Below, piece after piece: positions 15,183 through 25,700 of a DNA stretch of 64,000 bases. How positions within the stretch are numbered: position 1 is the stretch's first letter; each line of letters starts with the position of its first letter. The stretch comes from DASTCZ01 sp035308165 (lineage in GTDB: Bacteria > Acidobacteriota > Terriglobia > Acidiferrales > UBA7541): NCBI GenBank assembly GCA_035308165.1, contig DATGHC010000044.1, positions 1 to 64,000 of the forward strand. Reading direction: 5' to 3'. The notes beneath the pieces are model-generated. The model worked only from the letters and a program-made list of their open reading frames with translations, did no database searches and was not told the DNA's origin. The translations under genes and the position numbers were made by a program.

Positions 15183-15929
15183 TTATGTGCTTCGCGGGGG
15201 TGCAGGATACCTTCCCAGCATCGCATTCCACCGGACCCGCAGCACTTCCAGAATCGCTCCCGGTCCGTCCCACATGGCGTTCAGGCGCGTCGCGGGATCA
15301 TCCGCCCAGCGCACGGGGATCTCGGCGACGGCCAGCCCGCGGCGCTGCGCGATGAACAAGAGCTCCGGATCGAATCCAAATCGCTCCAGCCGTTGCTGCT
15401 CGAAAACGATTCGTGAACGGTCTGCGCGGAAAGCCTTGAACCCGCATTGCGTGTCGGAGAATTTAAGCCCCAACACCAACCGCACCACCGCATTGAAAAC
15501 TTTCCCCAATTCTTCCCTGAGCAATGGCTGGTGGACCTCAATTAGCTTGCTGTCCAACGCTCGCGAGCCAATGGCCACGTCGTGTGTGGCCAGCGCCGAA
15601 AGTAATTTGTCCGCTTCCTCAATGGGTGCGGAGAGGTCGGCATCGGTGAAAAGTACAATCCTTCCCCGGGCTTCCAGCATTCCATGGCGGACGCTGTAGC
15701 CTTTGCCCCGGTTCCCTGGATTTTTCACCAGCCGCAATTCCGGCCAGCCCGCGCGGCGCGATTCCACCAATTGCGCCGTGCCGTCCTTCGAGCCATCGTC
15801 CACAACAATTACTTCTGTTGAGCCGCCATGCTTCTTCAGGTAGTCGCGAATCCGGTCGAGTGTTCGCGGTAGTCTTTTTTCCTCGTTATACGCGGGGATG
15901 ATGATGGAAAGGTCGAGCGGGAAGGCCAT
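15183..15929 (-). CDS. family 2 glycosyltransferase, dolichyl-phosphate glucosyltransferase-like
   Basis: 248 residues from the ATG at 15929, which overlaps the Pcm stop in TGATG. GT-A fold: LSIIIPAYNEEKRLPRTLD, VIVVDDGSKDGT, then the metal-binding FTDADLSAP, and the acceptor region FSDTQCGFKAFRAD with GFDPELLF. This matches ALG5/DPM1-like enzymes that move a sugar from a nucleotide donor to a polyprenyl phosphate. No membrane helices are visible, so it is a cytosolic or peripheral enzyme. The polyprenyl acceptor could be supplied by a cis-prenyltransferase such as the one nearby (inference). It ends 20 bases before the promoter of the next operon. Confidence 0.88.
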   Translation of the reverse strand: MAFPLDLSIIIPAYNEEKRLPRTLDRIRDYLKKHGGSTEVIVVDDGSKDGTAQLVESRRAGWPELRLVKNPGNRGKGYSVRHGMLEARGRIVLFTDADLSAPIEEADKLLSALATHDVAIGSRALDSKLIEVHQPLLREELGKVFNAVVRLVLGLKFSDTQCGFKAFRADRSRIVFEQQRLERFGFDPELLFIAQRRGLAVAEIPVRWADDPATRLNAMWDGPGAILEVLRVRWNAMLGRYPAPPRST

Positions 15930-16627
15930 CACGATTCAAATCCGTAGCGCCCAATCAGCGGCACGAAGCGGCACTCATAAAGCGGACGCGAAATAATCTG
16001 GCCACTGGACTTGGTCACCAGCACAAGCTCCTGGGAATTGCCCGTGCCCACCGGCACGGCCATCCGTCCGCCTTCGGCAAGCTGATCCACAAGGGGTTGC
16101 GGCACGTTCGGCGCGGCCGCGGCCACCACGATCGCGTCAAACGGCGCGGCTTCTTTCAGTCCGGCAGAGCCGTCGCCTGTGTGCACAAAAACGTTGTCAT
16201 ATCCCAGTCGCGTCAGCCGCTCCTGCGCCGCCATGGCCAGTGTTGGATGGCTTTCCACGGTGTAAACCGCCGTCGCCAGGCGCGAGAGCACCGCCGCCGC
16301 ATATCCCGAGCCCGTTCCGATCTCCAGCACTTTCTCTGTACCTGTCAACGCAACGGCTTGCGCCATCGAAGCAACCATATAGGGTTGCGAAATCGTCTGC
16401 CCCTCGCCGATGGGGATGGGTTTGTCCTCGTATGCCTGGCAGAGATATTCCGCGGGCACAAACTCGTGCCGCGGCACAGTCAACATGGCCTCCAGTACGC
16501 GTTCGTTTCGAATGCCCCGCGGGCGCAGCTGGCGTTCCACCATCTCCCGGCGCAACGCACTAGAGTGCAGGTCACCTGCATTATCCTGCATGTCCACGCA
16601 AACCCTTTTCCCGGTGGCTGGCGCCAT
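15929..16627 (-). CDS. pcm: protein-L-isoaspartate O-methyltransferase
   Basis: 232 residues from the ATG at 16627 (TGATG with the protease stop; GTG 16630 possible). Pcm/PIMT signatures: MVERQLRPRGIRNERVLEAM, VPRHEFVP, the substrate-side GEGQTISQPYMVA, and the SAM-binding motif VLEIGTGSGYAAAVLS. It methylates L-isoaspartyl residues, starting repair of aged proteins. About 25 extra residues precede the usual start, so MQDNAGD or a later Met may be the real N-terminus. It is coupled to the protease upstream and the glycosyltransferase downstream; nothing in the domain is missing. Confidence 0.93.
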   Translation of the reverse strand: MAPATGKRVCVDMQDNAGDLHSSALRREMVERQLRPRGIRNERVLEAMLTVPRHEFVPAEYLCQAYEDKPIPIGEGQTISQPYMVASMAQAVALTGTEKVLEIGTGSGYAAAVLSRLATAVYTVESHPTLAMAAQERLTRLGYDNVFVHTGDGSAGLKEAAPFDAIVVAAAAPNVPQPLVDQLAEGGRMAVPVGTGNSQELVLVTKSSGQIISRPLYECRFVPLIGRYGFES

Positions 16628-19600
16628 CACTTACGCGCCCGGTCGCCGATCTCCGCCAGCAATTCCTTCACCGCGGCATCCAGTTGAGAATCGCGCCCGG
16701 TATAGCTTTCACCCACAGGCCGCGTCACGGGGATGTCCACAGGCCGGGGATTCATTTCCATGGTTTGGCCGTCATGACCCTGCACGCGGATGAAAGGCAG
16801 TCGTAAGCTCGAGCCGTCAATCAGCGAAACGTTCGAGGTGTAGATGATCCATCCCGCCGTTGGCTCGCCTACGACTTTGCCCAGTCCAAGGGACCGATAG
16901 CCCTCCGTGAAATCCTCGGCGTCGGAGAGCGAATGTTGGTCGGTCACCAGAATCGTCGGCCGTTCCAACGCGCGCTGGCCGAGCATGGTTCGCCCGGGGG
17001 CTGACGGCAGCCCTCGCACGGTCATGGTCAGGTAATCACGCCGCGCCAGTGCGTCAATCGCATAAACGTTCACGAAGCCACCGGAATTGTGACGTACGTC
17101 CACCACCACACCCTCGCGGCCGTTATTTTCGGCATCCAAATCCAGATACAGCCTGTCCAGCGAACCTTGCGACATATCCAGCATGTGCACATATCCCAGC
17201 CGCCCGTTGCTGGCCTTCTCCACGTAGGCGCGTTTCTGTTCCACCCAGGCGCGATATTGCAGTGCCAGGTCGGCTTGCCGCGTGATGGCCTGTACAGGCA
17301 CAACCTGCTTTCCCGCTCCGTCCGCCGAGCCGGAAACGGTCAACTCCACACGCTTTCCCGATTTATTGTCGAGCAATTCATCGAGATTCGTGTGCGCTCC
17401 AATCGCCACTCCGTCCACCGCAAGCAAGTAGTCTCCAACTTTAATTCCCTTGGCCAGCGACGCCGGGCCCAAAGGTGTTATTTCGCTCACACGCAAATGT
17501 CCCGACCGGGCATACTCCGCCGGATCAAACGAGATTCCCAGCCGCGCCGTTCCTGCGCGAGGGGTTCCGGGGGCCCCTCCGCCCCCACCGGCCGCGATAC
17601 CTGAATGCGAAGAGTTCAGGTCGCCTATCATTAATGAAATCACACGCCGCATCTCATCAGAGGTGGCCGAACCGGCAATATAGGGCTCGTACTTGGTGCG
17701 TTCTGAGTCCCAGTCCACGCCATTCATTTTCGCGTCAAAAAAATTGTCATGCAGGTAGGTCCAGGCCTCGTGGAAAACTTCCATTTTCTCCCGCGCAAAA
17801 TTGACATCGAGTTCCGCGGTAACATTCAGCGTCCTGGTCGCGCGCGAATCCACGTTGACCGCTTCAATCCGTCCCTGCTGTAGATAAAAGACTTCCTTTC
17901 CGTCGGGCGAAAACTGCGCGTCGCGCTTGAATCCCGGCGTCGAGGTCAATTGTTTCGCAACCGCTGGCTCCCGCGACAATTCGTCCAGCGAGTAAAGATA
18001 AAGATTCTGTTGGCCCGCTGCGGCAGCCGTCATCAACAACCATTTGCCGTCGGCGCTTATCGTCAGAGCGCCCACATCCACGCCCACCGGCAAAAGGCTG
18101 AGCCGCCGGCGGATATCCTCCCAAACGATTTCCACCGGCTTAACAGGTTTCTTGGCCGGCTCCGCCGCGGGGGTCTGTTTCGCCGGTGCGGCGTCCGATG
18201 CCGGCGGCGTATCGGTTTGACGCGCGGGCGTGTCATTTTGTCGAGCGGGGGAAATCGTCCTGGGCGTCTCCTCCTTGAACAAATCCCGGAACTGGTCCTC
18301 GCGGAAATGCGGCGTCCTCGGGATCAGGTCCACACGCGCAACCTGTCCAGACTCCGTTCGCTGCTGGGTACTAAAGACGATGTAGGTTCCGTCAGGACTC
18401 CAGGTCACATAATCGCCCGAAACATTGGCCAGAAAAGTTACCGGTTTCGCATCCCCGCCGGTTGCCGACACGATGGTTACATTGCGGAAGCTCTTCTCCG
18501 CCGCGGGCACAAAAGCCAGCCAGCGATTGTCCGGCGACCATACATAAGGCCGCGCCGATCCGAGCGGTGGCCGGTCCAAATGCCCGGTCGCCACAATGCG
18601 CTCCTGCTTGCTGGCAACGTCCATCACAACCAGCTGTTGCGCGGCCCGCAAAAACGCCAGCATTTTTCCGTCTGGAGAATATTGCGGTTGTGTATCCGGC
18701 TGAGCCGCATGGGTGAGCTGCGTTTCCATCCGCGTCGTGAAGTCGTAAGTGAATAGATGCGGCGTGCCGTCCCGGTCGGAAACATAAACAACCTGCTTGC
18801 TGTCCGGCGCCCAGGCAATCTCGTCTTCCGCTCCACTGGAATTTGACACCCGCGCGGCATCGCCCCCATCCTTCGCTGAGGCCGCGAACACTTGCCCATG
18901 CGCCACGAACGCAACTTTCTTCCCATCCGGCGAAAGCGCCAGCTCCGAAAACCCATTCGTCAACGAGCGATGGTCCACGCCTTCGCCGGCAGGCGCGCCG
19001 CGCAGGGCAATCGAAACGCGACTCGCTTCCCCCGAACCGAGGTTGAGCTTCCAAATCCCGAAATCGCGCTCGAAGGCGATGGCGCGCCCGTCATAGGAAA
19101 TTGCCGGCCACAGGACGCGGCCATCCTTGAAATGCGTGACCTCGCGCGCCGCGCCGCCTTGCGGCTTCACCCAGATATTTTCCGCGCCGCTCCTGTCGGA
19201 AACGTAATACAGGTTTTTTCCATCCGCACTCCACATGGGCCACAGCTCTTTTGCCTGGCCATCGGTCACCGGTTCATACGTTGGCGGCGCGCCCGCATGG
19301 CAAAGTTCAATCTGTGATTCGTCAAGATGGCTGTGCCCCTTCCTCCACCACTGGCTCGAAGCCGTGCCGCGCGCGTTAATCGCGATGGTCTGTCCATCGG
19401 GCGCAGGCGCCGCGAAAAACTCATTGGTGAAACGGTCCGCGCACACCGGCATGGGTGTACCGCCCTCTGCGCTGATTCTGTAAATATCGTTTTGCCCGGC
19501 GATGTCATGGCTCCCGGTGGAAAAATAAATCCATTTTCCGTCGCGCGACCAGGCGTTGAGCACTTCCGGAGCATCGTCAAAAGTCAGCCGCCGCACTTCG

Positions 19601-19953
19601 CTGGTCGTAAACGTGAATATATAAATGTCCCCGCCGCCCGTCCGGGTGGATACAAACGCCAATTGTTTTCCATCCGGCGAATACACCGGCCGCGATTCCG
19701 TTGCCGGATGCGAGATCAGCAGATGCGCCGCTCCGCCCGCAGCAGGCACAGTCCAGATGTCACCGCCGGAAACAAAGGCGATCTCCGATCCATCGGGTGA
19801 AATCCCGGGGTCATAAAGCGGAGCCACGCCCGTCGGCTTGGCCGATTCATTTTGTGCCTGAGCCGCGCGAAACGAACCGGCAATCCCCAACGCCACAGCC
19901 AGCACCATCACGAAAGCGGCAATCCCTTTTCTCTGACTCCTGTGAACCCGCAT
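16627..19953 (-). CDS. tricorn-like S41 protease with PD40 beta-propeller
   Basis: 1108 residues from the ATG at 19953 (GAGGGGGAG just upstream; TTG 19971 possible). A signal peptide is followed by two stretches of PD40/WD40-like blades with DGSEIAFVSGGDIW and SPDGKxLAF units (about 50-700), an Ala/Pro/Thr linker, a PDZ domain (about 810-880, ITPLGPASLAKGIKVGDYLL), and a C-terminal S41 domain. The catalytic Ser lies in HSLSDAEDF (about residue 1010), followed by GEPTAGW. This is the tricorn/TRI order. Tricorn degrades oligopeptides; here the signal peptide points to the periplasm. The start of an overlapping three-gene run with pcm and the glycosyltransferase. Confidence 0.9.
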   Translation of the reverse strand: MRVHRSQRKGIAAFVMVLAVALGIAGSFRAAQAQNESAKPTGVAPLYDPGISPDGSEIAFVSGGDIWTVPAAGGAAHLLISHPATESRPVYSPDGKQLAFVSTRTGGGDIYIFTFTTSEVRRLTFDDAPEVLNAWSRDGKWIYFSTGSHDIAGQNDIYRISAEGGTPMPVCADRFTNEFFAAPAPDGQTIAINARGTASSQWWRKGHSHLDESQIELCHAGAPPTYEPVTDGQAKELWPMWSADGKNLYYVSDRSGAENIWVKPQGGAAREVTHFKDGRVLWPAISYDGRAIAFERDFGIWKLNLGSGEASRVSIALRGAPAGEGVDHRSLTNGFSELALSPDGKKVAFVAHGQVFAASAKDGGDAARVSNSSGAEDEIAWAPDSKQVVYVSDRDGTPHLFTYDFTTRMETQLTHAAQPDTQPQYSPDGKMLAFLRAAQQLVVMDVASKQERIVATGHLDRPPLGSARPYVWSPDNRWLAFVPAAEKSFRNVTIVSATGGDAKPVTFLANVSGDYVTWSPDGTYIVFSTQQRTESGQVARVDLIPRTPHFREDQFRDLFKEETPRTISPARQNDTPARQTDTPPASDAAPAKQTPAAEPAKKPVKPVEIVWEDIRRRLSLLPVGVDVGALTISADGKWLLMTAAAAGQQNLYLYSLDELSREPAVAKQLTSTPGFKRDAQFSPDGKEVFYLQQGRIEAVNVDSRATRTLNVTAELDVNFAREKMEVFHEAWTYLHDNFFDAKMNGVDWDSERTKYEPYIAGSATSDEMRRVISLMIGDLNSSHSGIAAGGGGGAPGTPRAGTARLGISFDPAEYARSGHLRVSEITPLGPASLAKGIKVGDYLLAVDGVAIGAHTNLDELLDNKSGKRVELTVSGSADGAGKQVVPVQAITRQADLALQYRAWVEQKRAYVEKASNGRLGYVHMLDMSQGSLDRLYLDLDAENNGREGVVVDVRHNSGGFVNVYAIDALARRDYLTMTVRGLPSAPGRTMLGQRALERPTILVTDQHSLSDAEDFTEGYRSLGLGKVVGEPTAGWIIYTSNVSLIDGSSLRLPFIRVQGHDGQTMEMNPRPVDIPVTRPVGESYTGRDSQLDAAVKELLAEIGDRARK

Positions 19954-20010
19954 CTCTCCCCCTCGACTCAATTTATTTATAACGTCCCGCGAACCGCGAA
20001 TCGTTCAGAC

Positions 20011-21210
20011 TTAGTTTGCCGCGACTGTCCGCCCCGCGCGCGCATCCCGCTGCTGCGGCCAAGACTTTGTGTTCAAGATCTCCGCAATTTGCTCGAGCGC
20101 GAAATCAATTTCTTCATCGCGATTATAAAAATGAGGCGAAAGCCTCACGCCTGCCTTTGGGCGGAAATCCACCATGATGTCCCGGGCGACCAATTCCCCG
20201 GCCACCTCGCGCGCGTGGGGGCAATCGATGGACACCGTCCCCGCCCGCTCGCTCGCATCCGCCGGGGTATTCACGCGCCACCCACGTGCCAGAGCGCCAT
20301 CCACCAGCCGCGCAGTCTGCCGCATGGATTTCGCTCGGATGGCATCAATTCCCACGGCGTTCAGCACTTGCAGACCGGGTTGGCAGGCATAGAGCGCGGG
20401 AATGTGCGGCGTCCCGTTCAGAAAGCGGTACGAATCCTCGCGCCGGTCCACCGGCCCGACTTCAAAATTAAACGGCCGCTGGTGTGCCATCCATCCGGTG
20501 ACCGCGGGCTTCAGTTTCTTCCGCAAATCCGGACGAACGTAGAGATACCCCACTCCTGGACCGCCGCACAGCCATTTCAAGACTCCGCCGGTGGCAAAAT
20601 CCACGTCCAGAGCGCGAACATCCACCGGAATCGTGCCCGCGGCCTGGAATAAATCCAGCACCACGTGAGCGCCCATATTGTGAGCGTGGTCGATGATCGT
20701 TTTTGCGTCCACAATCGTGGCGCTGCGAAAGAGCACCTGTGAAATGGGCACCAGAAGAGTGTTGCGGTCTATGGCGCGCAGGAATTGCTTCATGGGCACG
20801 TGCAACCCGTCTTGAGAGCGAATCATTTTTACTTTTGCGCCGTACCGCCGCTGCTCCGCGTAAAAATAGACTATGGATGGAAACTCCAGGTCCACCATCA
20901 CGATCTTGTTACGCTTTTTGCTGAAGTCGAAGCAGGACGCGATGATGGCGTTGGTCAGCGTCACATTCTGGTGAAGCGAAATTTCTCCCGTTCCCGCGCC
21001 AATGAGCGACCCAATGCCGTCGCCCACCTTAACGGCCATTTCCCACCAGCCTTCTTCCCAGGCGCGCACGCCGCGCGTGGCCCAGGAATCCGCGTAGTCG
21101 TGCAGCCGGTCGTAAACCGCCCGCGGCATGGCCCCCAGCGAATTGCTGATGAGATAAGTTGTCTTATCCAGGATGGGAAATTGCTCGCGCCACTTCAGAA
21201 GCTCATCCAT
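20011..21210 (-). CDS. class V aminotransferase-fold PLP enzyme, kynureninase-like
   Basis: 399 residues from the ATG at 21210; the open frame upstream is an echo of the permease. Fold type I PLP enzyme: LDLFQAAG with cofactor Asp186, and the Schiff-base lysine K212 in GGVLKWLCGGPGVGYLYV, close to kynureninase (KxLxxGPGG). Also FLNGTPHIPALYACQPGLQ and a C-terminal VRLSPHFYNRDEEID. Kynureninase cleaves kynurenine to anthranilate and alanine; related acidobacterial enzymes are poorly tested, so a cysteine-desulfurase or racemase-like reaction is not excluded. It begins 5 bases after the amino acid permease, so both are likely one operon for use of an amino acid. Confidence 0.82.
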   Translation of the reverse strand: MDELLKWREQFPILDKTTYLISNSLGAMPRAVYDRLHDYADSWATRGVRAWEEGWWEMAVKVGDGIGSLIGAGTGEISLHQNVTLTNAIIASCFDFSKKRNKIVMVDLEFPSIVYFYAEQRRYGAKVKMIRSQDGLHVPMKQFLRAIDRNTLLVPISQVLFRSATIVDAKTIIDHAHNMGAHVVLDLFQAAGTIPVDVRALDVDFATGGVLKWLCGGPGVGYLYVRPDLRKKLKPAVTGWMAHQRPFNFEVGPVDRREDSYRFLNGTPHIPALYACQPGLQVLNAVGIDAIRAKSMRQTARLVDGALARGWRVNTPADASERAGTVSIDCPHAREVAGELVARDIMVDFRPKAGVRLSPHFYNRDEEIDFALEQIAEILNTKSWPQQRDARAGRTVAAN

Positions 21211-21215
21211 CTTAT

Positions 21216-22664
21216 TTACTCCGATACTTGCGATTCCTTTGGTCTTCCCGCCTGCCGCCCTGCCCACGCAAAGTAGCACAACGAGATGAAGGCAAGCCAG
21301 GGTAGTCCCGACTCCAAAGTGATACGGAACCCGGGCACCCACCAGGTGGACACCATCACGGCGGTCAACGCCGCCAGTCCAACCAGCGAACTCCATGGCC
21401 CCGCAGGCGCGAATCGTCGAGCGCCTTGCGGCGCGCCCCGTCGAAACATCAGGTGGGTCACGAAAATCATCATCCACACAAATAGACCGCCAAAAAATGC
21501 CGCGCCAATCATGTAAACATACGCCGTCTCCTGGTAATAGACGTTCAAACCCAGAGCCGCAAACATTCCCGCGCTGGAAACCAGAAGCGCCGCCAGAGGA
21601 ACTCCCTGCCTGCTCAGCCGCCCGAATATTCGCGGCGCGTAACCTCCGCGCGAGAGCGAAAATATCATCCGCGAAGTGAGATACAAATTGCAGTTGACGC
21701 TCGAAAGCACCGCCGTCAGCACCACAAAATTCATCGTGTCGGCTGCGAACGGAATATGGGCCGCGCGAAACACGCTTACGAAGGGCGATTCCGTAAGCCC
21801 CACCTTGTCCCACGGCAACACACCAACCAGTACGGCAATGCCACCAATGTAAAACAACGCCAGACGCGCCAGCGTTTGCTTGAGCGCTCGCGGCACCGCG
21901 CGGCTGGGATCGCCGGCCTCGCCCGCGGTCACGGCCACAATTTCCGTTCCGAGGTAGCTGAAAATGGCCATGGCCACGCCGAGCCCCACTCCCATCCATC
22001 CGTGCGGCAGGAATCCCCCGTGCCCGGTGTAATTCACGAAGCCGGTGCGCGGAAATCCAATTCCGAAAATCAGCGCCGCACCCAATATCAGAAAAAGCAC
22101 GATGGTTATGACTTTGATCATCGCGAACCAGTATTCAAACGCGCCGAAGTTGGCCACGCTGCGCGCGTTCACGTAAACCAGCGAGGCTGAAAACGCCACA
22201 ATCCAGATCCATCCGGGGACTACGGGATACCAGTAGTGGCAGTAAATGGACGCCGCCACCACTTCGCTCCCAATGGCCACCACCTGAGCCAGCCAGTAGG
22301 AATACCGCATCACGAACCCGGCCCACGGATGCAGATAAATTTCGGCGTACACTCCGAACGATCCCGCCACGGGATGCGCGACGGCCATTTCCGCCAGCGC
22401 CCACATGAGCAGCAGAGTGATCAGCGCGCCGGTTGCATAGCTGACGATGACTCCGGGCCCCGCCGCGCGCACGGGAATGGCGCTTCCCAGGAAAAGCCCG
22501 GTTCCAATCGCGCCGCCAAGCGCGATCATCGAAACCTGCGATGAAGTGAGTTTCCGCCGCAAACCCGACTCGCGCCCGAGAATGGCCTCAGCCCGCGCGG
22601 CGCGCGCCTCGTCAGCGGATGATGTTGTGGGGGAAGGGTTTACTACTGGATTGGAGGAGTCCAT
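21216..22664 (-). CDS. amino acid permease (APC superfamily, AAT family)
   Basis: 482 residues with 12 predicted helices. The hallmark APC start is LTSSQVSMIALGGAIGTGLF with LG; helix 3 includes GSFGVYAEIYLHPWAGFVMR; helix 6 has FSYLGTEIVAVTAGEAGDPS; then SVNCNLYLTSRMIFSLSRGG. These are the signatures of GabP/LysP/AnsP-like proton symporters of amino acids. Substrate cannot be told; the downstream kynureninase-like gene hints at an aromatic or kynurenine-type substrate (inference). The N-terminal 30 residues are Ser/Pro/Ala-rich and cytosolic. Confidence 0.9.
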   Translation of the reverse strand: MDSSNPVVNPSPTTSSADEARAARAEAILGRESGLRRKLTSSQVSMIALGGAIGTGLFLGSAIPVRAAGPGVIVSYATGALITLLLMWALAEMAVAHPVAGSFGVYAEIYLHPWAGFVMRYSYWLAQVVAIGSEVVAASIYCHYWYPVVPGWIWIVAFSASLVYVNARSVANFGAFEYWFAMIKVITIVLFLILGAALIFGIGFPRTGFVNYTGHGGFLPHGWMGVGLGVAMAIFSYLGTEIVAVTAGEAGDPSRAVPRALKQTLARLALFYIGGIAVLVGVLPWDKVGLTESPFVSVFRAAHIPFAADTMNFVVLTAVLSSVNCNLYLTSRMIFSLSRGGYAPRIFGRLSRQGVPLAALLVSSAGMFAALGLNVYYQETAYVYMIGAAFFGGLFVWMMIFVTHLMFRRGAPQGARRFAPAGPWSSLVGLAALTAVMVSTWWVPGFRITLESGLPWLAFISLCYFAWAGRQAGRPKESQVSE

Positions 22665-22724
22665 ATCGGTCCGGGGCCGCCATGCTAACAGAAACGCAGC
22701 CGGGCCGCGCGAATCCGCCCGCCT

Positions 22725-25700
22725 TTATTTGAACCGCTTCTTAAACACCACATCCAAGCTGAACGTGCCGTTGAAATCCCGCAGCGCCACAATGCTTATA
22801 TCGGGCCGTACAATATATTCCACTTGCACCACTTCCTCCTGCGCTCCGGCCACATTAGTCGCATAGGTGACGGCCAGATGGTTCCCCACGCGCTCTTCAA
22901 TGGTCACGCGGGCCGCGCCGTTCTGCGCGTTGGTCGTTCCCGCCAGGAACGGGTCCACGCGGAATCGGGTGATGCCAAAAAGTTTTTCAAGCCGCCCGCC
23001 CAATTGACTGGAGATGGCTTCGGAAAGCAGCGATGTCGCGCCCGACTGGGGCGTCTGCGCCGCGGTGGACCCGCGGTACGCGGTTGACTCGGTGGCCTGA
23101 CCCAGGGCCAGCAAATTAATAATGTCGGTTGTGGGCAGAGGCGGATCGGACCGGTAACTCATGGCCAGCCTGCTCGCCGGCCCCGAAATATCCAGTGTGA
23201 CTTCGTATTGCTGGACCGTGGTCGTGGCCTGCACGTTCAGCACCGGGTCCAGCCGGAACGGATTGGTGAAATCAATGTCACCGCGAGAAAGCCGGTAACG
23301 ATTTCCCGCAAACGAAAGTTCTCCGTTCAACAGGCTGATGCGTCCCAGCAGAATCGGATTTTCCCAGGTGCCGCGCACCCGAAGGTCCGCTTCGCTCTCA
23401 AAGCTGGCGCTGCTCCATTCCACCCGGGCATCGGGGCTCGATTTGGCCTGGATGTCGAATTGCAGGTTGCGCAAGAATGGAGACGACGTTGTCGGCGCGC
23501 GCACCGCCTGGCTATTGGAAACCAGCAATGCGGCGAGATCGAATCCCTGTGCCAGCAATAAGCGGTGCACCGTCACGCTTCCCGAAAGCGTGGCCGCCTG
23601 CGTGCTCCCGGAAAACCGGAGCGACCCGCTGGTCAGCCAGCTCATCCCCACCGGATAACGAATGCGCACATTGCTCGCGCGCGTGGTGATGTCGTACCGC
23701 ATGGCACTGAATCCATCTCCGTAACTCACCGACCCGCCGAAAACTAGTTCGCCGCCGCCGGTTTCTGCGCGGACATTTTCAAAAGTCAGCCGGCTGGCAT
23801 CGAACACAAACGCGCCCGTAACGTTACTGAGCCCGGCCGGGAAATCATCGTAATTCGCGGAGGCCTTCACCACCTCCAGGCGGCCATTGATGCGCGGCGC
23901 CGCAAGCGTTCCTTCAATGGAAGCATTGACGTTCGCCGCCCCGCTGGTCTTCAGACGGGGCACAAATCCGGCCAGCAGCCGCAGATCGACCGCGCCGGCC
24001 AGCTTCAACCCCAGGGTCCGGTCTCCCGCAAAGCGGGCGAAACCTGAAATGTGAAAGTCTGTATTCGAGCCGGTCAGGTTCGCGTGCTCAATGCGCACTT
24101 CATTTTTCCTGTAAGTAATCTGGATGGGGTCTTTATTTTCAAGCTTCATGAAGGCGTAATCCATTGCCAGATGTGTGAGATTGACGTCCATGGAAATGGA
24201 ATCCTGTTTTAGCAGGGCTCCCGTGAGTTTGAAATGCCCGTCCATACTGCTGCTCCCTGTGATTCCTTCCAGATGCAATCCCGCGCGAATCAGCGGGTCG
24301 GGGTCCATGTCCTTCACATCCAGCTCGCCAAAGATGGGCATGTCGCCGGATAGTGCCAGTTCCACGTGTCCACGCAAGCGGTCGGCGGGCAGCGCAGAGC
24401 TCAATTCCACGCGCGCGGTCTTTCCATCGGAATCCAGTTTCCCCTCAAAGCTGCCGAATAAATCCTGGCCCGCCCTTAAGTCCACCAGGCGCACCGTACC
24501 CTGCGCCGCGGGCGCGAGCAGCGGGCCGCTTCCATGCAATTGAAAGCTCAAGTCACCGGATAGCGGCATCCGCGGCGTTTGGATTTGGTGAATCGCCTGG
24601 ATGGGAATCACCGCGCCGGTCAGATCGAAGTTGATGTTGGCATCCGCGAACCGGAATCCAATGTTGCCGGTCAGCAGGCTCGGGGCGCGGCCGCCGGCGG
24701 CTCCCAGTGGAGTCACGCGCAACTCGCCATTGGCAATGCGCACTTCCCGGTGATCCAGGGTCAGTTGTCCGCGCGCGCGGTCAATCGACCATCCCCACGC
24801 GTTCAGTTCCGCTATCTCAAAGACACCGGTGAGTTGCGGATCGCCGTGCGTCCCGCGCCCGTGGAATCCCCCGGTGAGCAATCCGTGCACCGGAAACGAC
24901 AAGCCGAACATTTGTTGCAATCCATCTAAGGGCGTGCGAGATACATCCGCATCCATGTTCCACTTGGCATTCTCCAAATAGGCCCAGTCTTCCAGTTCAA
25001 GCGAAAGGTCGAATTGCGCCACGGAATTCCCGCGCCGGGCATGAGCGCGCGCAAACTGAAATCCCGTCGAGGAATAAGTCAGGTCGCCTTCCGCTTCATC
25101 CCAGTAGAGCGTTCCGTAGCCGGCATCGAAAGCGTGCACGTGTCCTGCGAACGTGGGATTCACCAGCGGCCCGGTGAGCTTTCCCTGCCACGTGGCACGC
25201 CCTGCGATTCGCTCGGGCGCTGCATCTTCCCCCCGCAGGCGGTTAATGAAATCATCCCACGGAAGCATATCGTTTACCGTCAAGCCCACATCGAGCGCGG
25301 AATCGTCACCTCCCAGTGTTCCGCCAAAAATGATTGTGGTCGTCGGCGTCTCTATCCTGCTCGCGCGCAGCACCACGCCGTTTCGGTCCATCGAGTAGTC
25401 GTACTCAATGTGTGCCGTCGCCGGTATTTTCCCAGGTGGGAGCACCGCCGCTGCGGTCCAATCGGTCGTGCCTTGCGATGCAAAGTGTTTGAAATCCCTG
25501 GCCCACGTTGACAGGGCATCCACGCTCATGGCCCCGTCCCAATGAAACGTCTCCACAGGCAGACTCTTGTTTGCGATCGCGTTAAGCACCGTGCCCACAC
25601 TCATCCCCGTCGAGTGAGACTCCACGCGAAACAACAGCCCCTTGAAATCCAGGTTCACGCGCCCGTGCATAGTTCCGCCGAGTGCTGTGGCCTCGAAATT

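Noticed and set aside
21211..21999. Long N-terminal part of the kynureninase frame
   Set aside because: Overlaps the permease gene on the same strand in another frame; the fold begins at the ATG at 21210.
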